A DNA stretch of 64,000 nt from Sciurus carolinensis (taxonomy: Eukaryota > Chordata > Mammalia > Rodentia > Sciuridae). The stretch covers positions 45,579,454 through 45,643,453 of the forward strand of contig NC_062214.1 in NCBI RefSeq assembly GCF_902686445.1, in the 5' to 3' direction. Made by a program: the position numbers and the translations under genes. Below, in pieces: positions 48,200-59,524 of the stretch (positions are counted from its first letter, which is position 1; every line of letters begins with the position of its first letter). The notes under the pieces were generated by a model. The model was given only the letters and a program-made list of their open reading frames with translations, searched no databases and was not told the origin of the DNA.

Positions 48200-48345
48200 T
48201 CACAGAGATCATGGTCTCATTGTAAAGACTTGGTGGAGTTACTTATCTCTAAGCCTCAGTTTCCTTGTCTATAAATAGGTGTAGGAATGATATGTTATTC
48301 ATGGGTTTATTGTGGTGGCCACCTGAGTCAGTCCATGTGAAGCTA
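48200..48345 (+). repeat. MIR fragment
   Basis: 'tctctaagcctcagtttcct' with 'tgtctataaataggtgtagg' matches the MIR core in sense. Confidence 0.65.
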
Positions 48346-48375
48346 TTAGCAGCTGACCTGGAACCAAGTAAATAT

Positions 48376-48383
48376 AGAGTCTT

Positions 48384-48428
<45 letters not shown>

Positions 48429-48508
48429 TGTGTGGTGCTGGGGATTGAAACTAGGGCCTTGAGCATGCGAGGTAAGTACTATATCCACTGAACTATAATC
48501 CCAGCCCC
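48376..48508 (-). mobile_element. ID SINE with (TG)n tail
   Basis: The complement from 48508 down to about 48433 is an ID body; its tail is the TG/CA run at about 48383-48427. The unit lies between GGAACCAAGTAAATAT (48360-48375) and GGAACCTAGTAAATAT (48509-48524), a 16-bp duplication with one mismatch. Frames crossing it are translations of the repeat. Confidence 0.95.
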
Positions 48509-48524
48509 GGAACCTAGTAAATAT

Positions 48525-49924
48525 TGAGGAAATATTGACCACTACAATAATTATCACAACATCTACATTTAATTAATCTTTGTAGTCCCCATAGAATAGT
48601 TTCTAACCTTTGTGAACCTAGGCCAGGTCTGCTTTAACTTTTTGTCATTGTATTGTTTTTCAGTCAATAAATAGAAAAATAAGTATTATGCAGGAGTTGG
48701 CCTTAAATATATTTTCATAATAAAAGATACTTTCATTTAAAATGTTTAAGAACCACTGCCCTATAGGACCTAGAATGTTTTTTCTGCTCATAGTAGATAA
48801 TTATTTCAGTCACACATCCATCCAGATTCCACATCATGGATCAAAACATTTTTTTAAAAATGCATCTATACTGGACATGATAGACTTTTTTCTTGTCATT
48901 ATTCCCTAAACGATAGAGTATAACTATTTATATAGCATTCACATTGTAAATATACATTTCTACAGTCCTTATCTTTTTTCAGACACTTGTTGGCTAAAAT
49001 TAATTGTCAATTCATTGTATTGAAAGTCATGTAGGAAGGAATTTGTGAATCCTGGTGCAAGTCCCTCTACAATTCATGACACTTGGTTTTCTTTGCTAAT
49101 TGAAATTGGTCTGAATGGAAAGGGATCACTTACACACATACTCTCTCACCTCCCTAACAAACTCTCCCCAACTAAGTGTATGTATTGGTTGCTATTTTTA
49201 GTCTGAGCTGCCCTTTCTGACCTTCATTCCTCAATGAGCAGGGGCATATTCAGTGTTCATCCTGCTGCCATTCTCCATATCTGGAGTAGTTGAACTTTTG
49301 AGCCCAGGCTCCATAAACACGTGGTTGTAGGTATTCCTGGTTGAAACAGCAGAAGCTCAGGCCCCTTGGGTTCAGCCACCCAGAGACACAAGATACTCAT
49401 TGCTGTTCTCTTTTCTTCTTTTCCCATACTGCCACTGCTTAAGTCACCCAGAAGGAAACAGAAAGTCATTTCCCTGACATTCTAATTCACACCCAGTCCA
49501 GAGATGATGGCACATTTCATTAAATGCATCAGATTCACTTCAATGTACATTGCACTTGATTACAATGCTAGGATTCCAGTTCTTGTTCTGTTCTTCATTT
49601 TCAAGGGCAAATTCAACCAACACTGATGTTACTAAAATCTGGGACCAATACTGAAAATACCTGCCATGATGATGTTTGCAGGTCAAGTGAAAGTGGTTTT
49701 TTTGTTTTTGTTTTTTGATTTTGGGGGATTTTTTTTGCACTTGCAAGATCACAATGTCTTTAATTAGAGATAAGATTTTGTGCTCCTATATTCATAAATA
49801 TAGTTTATGCCAGCTTCCAAAAACAACAGATAATCAATTCCTACACCTCATGTTATCCCATCTTCTCTCTCAACCATTTCTGTAGCAATGCTAACAGGAA
49901 AATGATGTCATTAGAATTTCCATC
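48525..49924. other. Unclassified non-coding sequence
   Basis: 1.4 kb with no gene or firm repeat; short frames only. Confidence 0.4.
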
Positions 49925-50285
49925 TTAGTTCATGCAGCTATAACAAAAATACTGCACACTTGGTGGCATAAATGTCAGATTGTTTCTCACAATTCTGAAG
50001 ACTGGGAAGTCTGAGATCAAGGTGCCAACCAGTTTACTTCCTGGTGAGGACCTGCTTCCTGTTTGTAGATGTCCACCTTCTTGCTATATCTTCACATGGT
50101 GGAGAGAGAAGGAAAGTTCTCTTCTACTCCTTGTAAGGGTATTAATCCCATCATGGAACTTCTACCTTCATGAGCTAATCTCACCCTAATTATATCAAAA
50201 GGACCCATCTCCTATACTATCATGTTGGAGATTAGTGTTTCAAATTTGTGGGGATGGGAGGAAGACAAACATTCAGATCACAGTA
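49925..50285 (-). mobile_element. MLT1-like LTR, antisense
   Basis: 'cttagttcatgcagctataa', 'tgggaagtctgagatcaagg', 'tatcttcacatggtggagag' and the end 'caaacattcagatcacagta' follow an antisense MLT1 LTR. It is similar in layout to 12436-12785. Confidence 0.75.
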
Positions 50286-50574
50286 TTTCACCCCTATTAA
50301 AATCTGTAGCTAATACAGATTGTATCTGCCATGCTGGCTCCATGCAGATGTTTGAAGGTAAAATGAAACTCTACATATAAAAGTGCACATTATCATTAAT
50401 TAGAGACAAGATTGTGCTCACATTTCCTTAAATACAGACCTCACACCAGCTTCCATTATTAACTTGTAATCTATCAGCAAGTACCAATTTCTCATAGATG
50501 GCTGAAGACAATCATTTCTCCAGCAAGGCTTATAAGGAAAATTATCTATTTTCTTCTGTGTCCCCAATCAATTG

Positions 50575-50780
50575 TATAGTAATAATGGACAGTATCTAAC
50601 ACCATGTACCAAACCCCGCACTGTATCCTCATTAATCTGCATGCCAGATAATGATCACCACATCCACTTTACATAGGAGAAGGTGGAGGCTCAAATGCAC
50701 ACGGGCCATAAGAGGTCCAGTGGGGATTCAGACCGTCATCTGTTTCTCCAAAGACTTTGGTTTTAAACACTGCACAGTGC
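50575..50780 (-). repeat. MIR fragment
   Basis: 'catccactttacataggaga' then 'aggtggaggctcaaatgcac' and 'gtccagtggggattcagacc' match reverse-complement MIR. Confidence 0.55.
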
Positions 50781-51429
50781 TAATGAGTAACAAAAAGAGG
50801 AAAGTCCTGGTCTAAGACAAGAAAAATAGAATTTGTGCTGCCCCAATCCCTGCCCCACTGTCTCTAACACAGTGACAGAATCCTGGCTAAAAGAATATTC
50901 AGGATGCCAACTTGCTAAGGTTTCAATCTCTCAGTATTATGTCTCTTGTGAAATTTCACTCTTATCAGCAAATCACCAAGAAGCAACAGCTGGAAAATTA
51001 CAGATGTTAGAAATATCCTTAAGTTTGCTTTGGGCCTTTTTTTTAATAATGATGTGGATGGAGGAGAGATTGTTTTAGGAATCACTTAGAAAATCAGACA
51101 ATAGAAGGAGCAACATATGCCAGAGATAACCAAGAGGGTAAAAACATCTGCCTATGAAATCATGTTACTAACAAAACGTGTGCATGGCCAAGCATGCCTC
51201 AACACAGAAGAGGGACTTTTGAGTCCTGCCCATGATGACATAACAATTTCTCCTTACATTTGCATGTGCCTGTTAAATTCATTTGAAAATGCAGACAGTT
51301 TCCTGCCATGGTACACCTGGCATTGTGGTAGAATAAAACAGGGAGATGTGTGATTGAGGAGCAAGTTCATGTTCATTGCATGGTCCCAGGGGCACCTGTT
51401 AAACAGAAAGGAAAATTACCCGTGCCAGG
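50781..51429. other. Unclassified sequence
   Basis: No gene or recognised repeat. Frames at 50833-51078 and 51117-51353 have no domain. Confidence 0.4.
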
Positions 51430-51615
51430 CAGTGTACCAGAAGCCCCCAAATGGGAGAGAATTTTAAATTCTCACAATAAACCTGCAGGGCAAGTATAAT
51501 TATCCCCACAATGAAACTATGCCTTGGAAAAGTTAGATAATTTCCCAAGAATTAAAACTGGACCTTACAACTGTGTGATTCCAAAACCATATTCCTCTGA
51601 CTACAGTACCTTGTG
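51430..51615 (-). repeat. MIR-type fragment
   Basis: 'ccaggcagtgtaccagaagc', 'gtataattatccccacaatg' and 'agttagataatttcccaaga' follow an antisense MIR order. Confidence 0.55.
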
Positions 51616-51691
51616 ATTAAACAACCATATTATCCAGCAGGTGGATGCTATCAGATGCCATCAACAAATCTCTCAAAAACCCCAATGGAGG

Positions 51692-51800
51692 GTTAGGGTT
51701 GTGGCTCAGTGGTAGAGTGCTTGCCTAGCACAGGTAAGGCACTGGGTTCAATCCCCAGTACCACATAAAAATAAAGGTAAAAGAAATGTTAAAAAAAAAA
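51692..51800 (+). mobile_element. ID SINE
   Basis: Body 'agggttgtggctcagtggta ... gggttcaatccccagtacc' with tail 'acataaaaataaaggtaaaa' and an oligo-A. It lies just upstream of a dimeric SINE. Confidence 0.92.
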
Positions 51801-51829
51801 AAGGTGAACTTATTAAAAAAAAAAAAAAA

Positions 51830-52038
51830 TGGAGCCAGGTGTGGTGGCACACACCTGTAATCCCAGCAACTCAGGAGGCCGCAAGTTCAAACTCAGTCTC
51901 AGCAATTTAGCAAGACCCTAAGCAACATAGCAAGACCCTGTCTCCAAATAAAAAATAAAAATGGCTGGTGATATGACTCAGTGGTAAAGCACCCCCACAC
52001 ACAACGGGGTTTAATTCCCAGAACAAAAAAACAAACAG
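51830..52038 (+). mobile_element. B1-dID-type dimeric SINE
   Basis: The left half is 7SL-derived B1 sequence ('ggtgtggtggcacacacctg', 'taatcccagcaactcaggag'). It continues with 'gcaagaccctgtctccaaat' and an A-rich linker, then an ID-related right half ('ggctggtgatatgactcagt ... tttaattcccagaac'). Such B1-ID fusions are known from squirrel-related rodents. Confidence 0.88.
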
Positions 52039-52247
52039 ACAAACTCCAGTGGTTCACTAATGCATATAAGTGTGTTCATGGTCATGAGTCACTATCGGGC
52101 AGCCAAATTTAAAAAAGAAAAAAACTATTTAAATTAAACACACGCTTTTATGAGAGCCTGTTAAAATTCTGAAAATGAATTTAAAGAAAATAAAATCTAG
52201 TAACAGCAAAGCAAAGAAGGTGAAGAAAGCATTAAAAGTTTGTGAGA
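52039..52247. other. Short unique spacer
   Basis: Contains the left target-site duplication (52234-52247) of the following L1. Confidence 0.6.
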
Positions 52248-53281
52248 AGAAATAAAAGCAAGAATCAATAACTGTGATAGATTCAAACTAAAAAGCTTTC
52301 TCTCAGCAAAGGAAACTATCAGCAATGTGAAGAGAGAACCTACAGAGTGGGAGAAAATCTTTGCCACTCATACTTCAGATAGAGCACTAATTTCCAGAAT
52401 ATATAAAGAATTCAAAAAACTCTACACCAAGAATACAAATAATCCAATCAACAAATGGGCTAAGGAAATGAACAGACAATCACAGAAGAAGATATACAAG
52501 CAATCAACAGATATATGAAAAAATGTTCAACATCTCTAGTAATAAGAGAAATGCAAATCAAAACTACCCTAAGATTCCATTTCACCCCAATTAGAATGGC
52601 GGTTATCAAGAATACAAGCAATAATAGGTGTTGGAGAGGATGTGGGGAAAAAGGTACACTCATACATTGCTGGTGGGGCTGCAAATTAGTGCAGCCACTC
52701 TGGAAAGCAGTGTGGAGATTCCTCAGAAAGCTTGGAATGGAACCACCATTTGACCCAGCTATCCCACTCCTTGGCCTATACCCAAAGGACTTAAAATCAG
52801 CATACTACAGAGATGCAGCCACATCAATGTTCATAGCTGCTCAATTCACAATAACCAGATTGTGGAACCAACCTAGATGTCCTTCAATTGATGAATGAAT
52901 AAAGAAACTGTGGTATATATATATACAATGGAATATTACTCAGCCATAAAGAATAATAAAATTATGGCATTTGGAGGTAAATGGATGAAATTGGAGAATA
53001 TATGCTAAGTGAGATAAGCCAATCTGAAAAAAACCAAAGGATGAATGATCTCACTGATAAGTGGATGATGACACATAATGGAGGGGTGGGAGGGGGCAAG
53101 AATGGAGGAAGGAGGGACTGTATAGAGGGAAAAGAGGGGGGGGAGGGAAAAAATAACAGAATGAATCAAACACTATTACCCTATGTAAATGTATGATTAC
53201 ACAAATGGTATGCCTCTACTTCATGTACAAACAGAGAAACAAGATGTATCCCATTTGTTCACAATAAAAATAAATTAAAAA
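52248..53281 (+). mobile_element. Young 5'-truncated LINE-1 with target-site duplication
   Basis: Holds the ORF2 C-terminal region, a G-rich 3' UTR and an A-rich 3' end. Perfect 14-bp copies of AAAAGTTTGTGAGA flank it at 52234-52247 and 53282-53295. The ORF2 part is interrupted by a 2-base deletion near 52488 and an in-frame stop near 52897, unlike the related copy at 17931. Frames at 52327-52518, 52515-52898 and 52981-53196 are its pieces. Confidence 0.96.
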
Positions 53282-53295
53282 AAAAGTTTGTGAGA

Positions 53296-54097
53296 TTTTA
53301 CACATTTCTGAAACACAGGAAAAGGTGGGAGTGGGTTAGAGGAACTTCAGGCAAAAGCTTTGCAGGTGAGGTTGAGCTATGGGGGGGCCCACCTGCCTGA
53401 CAGAACCCCACTTGGCCACAGGAACCTCATAGGCTGGAGGTAGACAGTCTTGGCCGGTGCAGGGACAAGACTGAACATTGAAGGAAGGAGGCATAATTAC
53501 CAACCCAGGCTGCACTGTGGAATATCCCGAGAGCTTTGAGAAGCAACAGTGCCTGGATTCCACCCTGAGAGAGTTTATTTAATTGGTTTCATGTACAACC
53601 TGGATGCTGAGAGCTTTGAAAGCTTGAAAGGTGATTCTAATGTACAGCCAGGGCTAACAACTACTATTGTAAGGTCTTTGTAGAAACCAACAGGTTCCCT
53701 CCACAACCAGCAGCCAATGACTTCACCCTGAAGCCACAGGAGTCTACCTTAAGAGGTAGTGGGAAGGTAGAGGAAAAAAATTTCATTAGTCCTGTATTTG
53801 GCACTTTGGTGAATACCAAATAATCATGTAATCACAATAATATAAACACTAGATGTTGGTTTTAAAATGTAACCTTACACAGATGCACAAAGAATGATTT
53901 TAGAACAGAATATATAAACATTGTTAATATAATCAGTTTGACTATATCAAACTCATTGAACTCTCCCTGCACTGCTAAATTAGAAATCCCAAGGAATAAG
54001 ACAATGCTAGGTACTTTTTAAAAATATTCTGATACACAAAGATAATAAAAAAAAACTTTATCAATTTTTTCTTCATAAATTATTTTCCAAAACAAGT
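53296..54097. other. Unclassified sequence
   Basis: No gene or recognised repeat. Confidence 0.4.
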
Positions 54098-54523
54098 ATT
54101 TTAGTTTTCTTTTTCACTGTTGTGACTAAACCCAAACGGCACAACTGTAGAGGAGGAAAAGTTTATTTGAGTGCTCATAGTTTCAGAGGTCTTAGTCCTA
54201 GAAGGCAGACTCCAGGTCTCAACATGAGGCAGAACATCATGACAGAAGAGTGTGGCAGAGGGAAGCAGCTCACATGGTGATCAGGAAGCAGAAGGAGAGG
54301 TCTCCACTTGTCAGATACAAATATATACCCAAAACCATGCCCCAATTCCCATCTCCTCCAGTCACTCCCTACCACTTCAGTTACAACTCAGTTAATCCTT
54401 ATCAGGGGATTAATTCACTGATTGGATTAAGACTCTTACAACCCAATCATTTCTCCTCTGAAACTTCTTGCATTAACTCACACATGAGCTTTTTGGAGGA
54501 CACCTCACATCCAAACCATAATA
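54098..54523 (-). mobile_element. MaLR-like LTR, antisense
   Basis: Begins 'ttttagttttctttttcact' and 'gaggaggaaaagtttatttg', ends 'cacatccaaaccataata', the reverse complement of the LTR at 58956-59519. The open frame at 54250-54657 runs through it and is not a gene. Confidence 0.75.
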
Positions 54524-54757
54524 ATAAGTATTGTGGGAGTCTCTCTCAATTCTCTGCCCTTACTCAAGCACATCCCCCCAATCACAGGCACATATTGGTA
54601 CAATCACATCCCAAATATCCCATGTCATCAGGTGAGTTGAGACCTTCCTCAGCTTGAGGATCACCCTTTCTTCCATCCACCATCATCTTTCTCCTGAAGG
54701 TCTCTCTCCTGACTACCCTTGAGCCAATTCTCACCTACAGATGTGTGGGTCTGACAG
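54524..54757. other. Unclassified spacer between LTRs
   Basis: No feature recognised. Confidence 0.4.
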
Positions 54758-55159
54758 TGTGTTAGTCATCTTTTCATTGCTGTGATCAAAATACCTGATG
54801 AGAACAACTTCAGGGAGGAAATTTTATTTTGGCTCATGATTTCAGAGGATTCAATTCATAGTTAGGTGGTTCCAAGGCAAAAAAAATAAAATAAAATAAA
54901 TGGCAGAGGGCATAGGGGAGGAAATCTTCTCGACTCATGGCAGTAGGGAAGCAGAGAGAAAGAGAAGGGATGGAGAAGAAGATAAACTCCCAGCAACCCA
55001 CTTCCTCCAACTATGTCCCACCTCCCAGAAATCCATTCAGCCATCAGTGTATTAATCCACTGATGAGGTCAGAACTGACTAAAGGCTCCTCCTCTGAACC
55101 CTGCTGCATTAGAAACCAACACAAGATTTTGGGAGATATTCCAGATTCAAACTATAACA
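54758..55159 (-). mobile_element. MaLR-like solitary LTR, antisense
   Basis: Terminates in TGTGTTAGTC and ATAACA, the reverse complement of the termini at 58956-59519. Flanking pentamers GACAG and GACAC differ at one base and may be the decayed 5-bp duplication. Confidence 0.8.
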
Positions 55160-55359
55160 GACACCATCCCCTATGCTACCCTTCTGTTCCCCAACCCTCC
55201 AAGCCAGTCAATTGCTAATGCTCAGCCTCTTCTGGTGAAATTTTTGCTTGGATCTTGGGGTACTCCCTGAGAGATGAAGTTAGTAGCATGAGTATGACTA
55301 TACTAATGGCCCTACTCTTCAGCCCTCCCTTTGCCAGGTGACTCTGATGCTCCATCCAC

Positions 55360-55626
55360 TAGAGAAGTAGAATATATTCCCACCCTCCTCACATTAGGTT
55401 GCCGTGTGATTCAATTTGGTGAATGGAATGTGAGTAAGGTGGCAGGACGGAAGTCTTGCTGAGGCTTGATGATGGGGCATGTACCTTGGCCATCACACCA
55501 GGCACTCCCCTAGGATGATGGCTTCCCCTCCAGTCTGAACTCCAGATGGACACAAGGAGATCTTTCCTGAGCCCAACTTTTAGGGAGGAGCCAAGACTAC
55601 CAGATCCATATCTGGAAGTAGAGTTA
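55360..55626 (+). mobile_element. MLT1-like LTR 5' part
   Basis: 'ggttgccgtgtgattcaatt', 'tgaatggaatgtgagtaagg' and 'accttggccatcacaccagg' resemble the 5' half of an MLT1-type LTR. It stops where the next LTR begins. Confidence 0.45.
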
Positions 55627-56049
55627 TGTCACAGATTGAATTGGGGTCCCCCTAAAATTCCTATGTTGAAGACCTAACCCTGGTGTAATGGTCTTTGGAG
55701 GTGATTAAGATTAAGTTTATATGATGTCATGGGGTAGGGCCCCCATGAGGAATGATAGTCTTTATAAGAATAGGAAGAGACTTAAACGTGTTCCTCCTCC
55801 CCCTCCCCCTCTCCCTTTCCCTCTCCTTCTCCTTCCCACTTCCTCTATCTCTCTCCTTCTCTCCCCTCCATGTGAGAACACAGTGAGAAGGTGGTCAACT
55901 GCAAGCCCAGGAGAGAGAATCTCATCACCTGGAACAGTGGGAACCTTGATCTTGGACTTCCCAGTTCTTAGAACTGTGAGAAATAAATTCCTATTGTTTA
56001 ATCCACCCATTCTATGGTATTTTGTCATGGCAGTCCAAGTTAACTAACA
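55627..56049 (+). mobile_element. MSTA/MLT1-like MaLR LTR
   Basis: Starts TGTCACAGATTGAATTGGGG, has 'cctatgttgaagacctaacc', a CT-rich insert, 'ccatgtgagaacacagtgag', 'gaactgtgagaaataaattc' and ends 'aactaaca'. This is the standard order of an MST-type LTR, here in sense orientation, with the AATAAA polyadenylation signal. No flanking duplication was evident. Confidence 0.85.
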
Positions 56050-56324
56050 TAAGCTGTCATCCAAACCAGGCTAACTGAACTAAATCCCAGATATGTATGT
56101 GAACCAACCCAGCCAAAACAAGCAGAGCCACCTAGCCAAGATCATCTCACCTCCAGCCAATCTACAAACAGTGGAGCTAAATGAGTGCTTATTGTTAATG
56201 TCTGCAAAATAATAGTGCATAATGGATGATTTTTGAGTGAGTCGATAAATGAAAAAATGAATGAATGCGTAACAAAGGAAAACACTGAGAAAGCTCAATG
56301 CCTATTTTGTGGTGTGGTGTATTT
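56050..56324. other. Unclassified spacer
   Basis: No feature recognised. Confidence 0.4.
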
Positions 56325-56885
56325 TAGTCAATGTTCTCTGGAGAAACAGAACAGATAGGATGGTATATATACACAGATAAATAGATATGATAGAATATTT
56401 ATGTGTAATGAATGTGTGTGATGGATGTGTACATATAAGAGATTTATTATAAGGAAATACTCATTTGATTATGGTTACTGGCAAGTCCCAAGATCTTCAG
56501 AGTGAATCAACAAGTTAGAGATCCAAGAAAGCCAATAGTTGAGTTACAGCCCAAATCTGAAGGCCTACCCAGGATAACTGATGGTGTAGTTCTAGTCCTA
56601 AACCTGGCAGACTCAAGACTTCAGGAAGAACTGAAGTTTTCAGTTCAAGTCCAAAGGCAGAAAGAATCTGGAGTTCTAGTTCAAAGACCTTCTCGCAGGA
56701 AGAATTCTCTCTTATTCTGGGAGGACAGCCTTCTTGTTCAATGTGGGCCTTCAGCTGATTGGATGAGGCCCACCTACATGAGGGAGTGTTGTCTATTATA
56801 CTCAATCTGCTAATTTAAATATTAATCACACCCAAAATTACCCTGACAGAAGTACACAGAATGGTATCTGACCAGAGATCTAGGC
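56325..56885 (-). mobile_element. MLT2-like ERVL LTR, antisense
   Basis: 'gtcaatgttctctggagaaa', 'agagatttattataaggaaa', 'gattggatgaggcccaccta' and the end 'ctgaccagagatctaggcac' follow an antisense MLT2-type LTR. The frame at 56502-56813 is inside it. Confidence 0.8.
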
Positions 56886-57784
56886 ACCCTGAGATCCATT
56901 ATCACTGGTTTTATGTATGTTTTAGCATGTTTTCAATGGACCTTCTCTATGTAATGAATACCCAGAGCAGAGGTGGCTCATCCACCATCCATTGCTTTCC
57001 AGAACACCTATAGCAGTGGATGAATAAAAACTATGTGAATACTTTCAGAGTGTGGCATCTTTACTCTGCTGCTATTAGTCAGAGTATGTTTTCATCACAA
57101 AATGAAGGGAAGGAGGGTAAAATTTGGGAGGAGGAGGAGGAGGAGGAGGAGGAGGAGGAGGAGGAGGAGGAGGAGGAGAGAGGATACTGTGAAATATCAG
57201 CCCTGAATTCCAGAAACACTCTGTGTAGGTTTTTGTTCAAGGTTGGCTTCTCCATAATGTGTTTTGATGGTTTTGAAATTGGCCTGATGTAGGCCAACAA
57301 TAAAGGGAGAGTCGAGCTTACATAGCAGAAAATCTATACTCTCTAGACACCTGCTTACAGCAGGAGAATCCAAGGTATTGACCTTCAATTCAGCTCCCGC
57401 ATGAGCTGATGCTGAGATAAGGAGAGCTAATCTGTCCACCCTCCCAGGCACTTCCAGCCTGACTACTTCAGGCTGTTACTTCAGCCACAGCTTTGTAAGT
57501 CACTAAATGGGCCTTTATTGACTGCCTGGCCTTTATTGATTCATGACAGGGTTACACCTCCAGGACAGAGTGGAAGATTATATGGGTCCCAATTCCTTCT
57601 CTCCCTCTTCACCTCCCCAGTGATGTCTGAAATGCCTTTAGTAGAGGCTTAAAAATGTAAATGAACTTGGGAGAGAGAATTATTGTATTTAAATTTATAA
57701 TTTAGACTTTAAGAGATAGGGATTTCTCATCCCACTCTATCATGACTCTAAATCTCCTTCTCCACTGCCCCTGCCAGAGAGGAG
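56886..57784. other. Unclassified sequence with a (GGA)n tract
   Basis: A GGA triplet repeat of about 17 units lies at 57127-57178. The rest shows no gene or named repeat; the poly-Glu frame over 57020-57292 is a translation of the triplet. Confidence 0.5.
57127..57178. repeat. (GGA)n trinucleotide repeat
   Basis: About 17 near-perfect GGA units. Confidence 0.95.
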
Positions 57785-58335
57785 AAGTTGGCTAGAGAAA
57801 TAGAACCAATCAGAAGATAGATAGACGATAGATAGATAAACTTAGATATATAGATAGATACATAGACAGACTGACTGACTACAAGTCATTGTGCCCCACA
57901 ATTATGGAGGCTGAGAAGTCCCACAATCTGCTTTCTGCAAGCCAGAGACCCAGGAGAGTCAGTAGTGTAGTTTAAAAGCTAAGAGCTGGAGATCTGATGG
58001 TGGAGGTTCCAGTCCAAATCTGAAGGCCTGAGGACCAGAAATGCCAAGTGCAAAAAAAGCTGGATGTCTCAACTCAAGCCGCCAAGCCAAGTGAATTCAA
58101 ACTTCCTCTATCCCTTTGTTCTATTCAGGCTCTCAACAGACTGAAGGAGGACTGCCCACACTGGGGAGAGCCATCTGCTTTACTCACTCCACCAACTCTA
58201 AGGCTAATTTGTTCCAGAAACAACCACACAGGCTTGCCCAGAGACAATGTTTAACCAGATATCTGGGCATCCTGTGTCCCAGTTAAGCTGACACATAAAA
58301 TTAACAATCACATCTACTATAGTCAGTTTCCAAGA
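57785..58335 (-). mobile_element. MLT2-like ERVL LTR, antisense, with GATA-type repeat
   Basis: 'ggctagagaaatagaaccaa', 'ctgctttactcactccacca', 'tttaaccagatatctgggca' and the end 'acacataaaattaacaatca' are a second antisense MLT2-type LTR. A GATA/TAGA run occupies about 57817-57880. Confidence 0.8.
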
Positions 58336-58955
58336 CACTGACTGAGGCTTGTTTACTTGTGTGGTTCTCTTGTCCTGTTCAAGCCATAAGATCAACAGCA
58401 CAAACTGGCACAAGGTTTGGCCACAAAGAAGGAAGCCTGGCCCTCTTGCTCCATCCTACTGATGCCCCTCATGCTTCCTCCTTCCACATGACCAACATGG
58501 TAGGGAGGATCAGGTCAAGGCTTTTTCATTTGGGGAAGGAGGCCTGGTTATGTTGCTTTCCACTCTTTTCTCCCTAACGTACTTTGGTTCTTTCCCTCTG
58601 GGGGTCCCCTGGCCTGACCTGTCTGGTGGGACAATCAAGGTTATGCACACGAGCCTGTCTCTGGACATCCATCCAATCATCCTAATGTTTCCAGATGTCA
58701 CCTGCCTACCCCAATTCTAACCACCTGGGCACAAAAATGAGAGTGCTTACTCCCAAGGAGTCAACGTGGCCTGGGAAAGAAAATGAGTGAGCCCCAAATG
58801 ATCACACCATGTGGTAAGAGACACAATGGAGGAAATGGTGGAATGTTATTGGCACTGGGCAGGGATTCTGGAGCTGAATGCCTGACCAGTGTAGCAGCAT
58901 TGCAAGCTCTTATATTTGCTATTAGTCCTGAGTTGGGTCATGTTCTCTAGCCCAG
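58336..58955. other. Unclassified sequence
   Basis: No gene or named repeat recognised. Confidence 0.4.
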
Positions 58956-59519
58956 TGTTATGATTTGGATATGAGGTGTCCCCCACAAAAACCCATGTGT
59001 TTGACAATACAGGAATCCTCGGAGTGAAATGATCAGATGATGAGGGCTGTAACTTAATCTGTGGATTCATCCATTTTGCTGGCTTATTAATTTCAGTGGA
59101 TTATCGAGTGGTAATTGTAGGCAGGTAAGGCATGGCTGGAGGAAGTAGTTCACCAGGAGCATGCCCTTGGGAATTAAATTTTGCCCCTGCCTCTCCTCTC
59201 CTCCTCTCCTTCTCTCCTCTCCTCTCTTTTCTGTTCCTCCTCCACCTTCCCCTCCTTCCCTCCCCTTCCCTCCTTCTTCTTCTTCCCCCTCCCTCTCTCT
59301 CCCTACTTCCCCCTCTCTTTCCTGGCTGCCATTATTTAAGCGGTTTTCCTCTACCATGCCCTTCTTCCATGATGCTTTGTCCCACCTTAGACCCAGAGCA
59401 GTAGAGCCAATGGACCCAGGGGCTGAACCTCTGAAACTATGAGCCAAAGTAAACTTTTCCTCTTCTAAGTTGCTCTTGTCAGGTATTTGGGTCACGGTAG
59501 CAAAAAACTGACTAACACA
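58956..59519 (+). mobile_element. MaLR-like solitary LTR with 5-bp duplication
   Basis: 564 bp from TGTTATGATTTGG to GACTAACACA, so it has the TG...CA ends of an LTR. Perfect CCCAG pentamers flank it (58951-58955; 59520-59524), the duplication size expected of ERVL-MaLR integration. A CT-rich segment fills 59190-59325. The 160-codon minus-strand frame at 59067-59549 is the complement of this CT-rich DNA and not a gene. Confidence 0.92.
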
Positions 59520-59524
59520 CCCAG

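Noticed and set aside
48249..48557. Frames with poly-(His-Thr) or Cys-Val runs
   Set aside because: Translations of the (TG)n tail of an ID SINE.
54250..54657. 135-codon plus-strand frame
   Set aside because: Mostly inside an antisense MaLR-like LTR; no recognised domain.
57020..57292. Poly-Glu frame
   Set aside because: Translation of the (GGA)n microsatellite.
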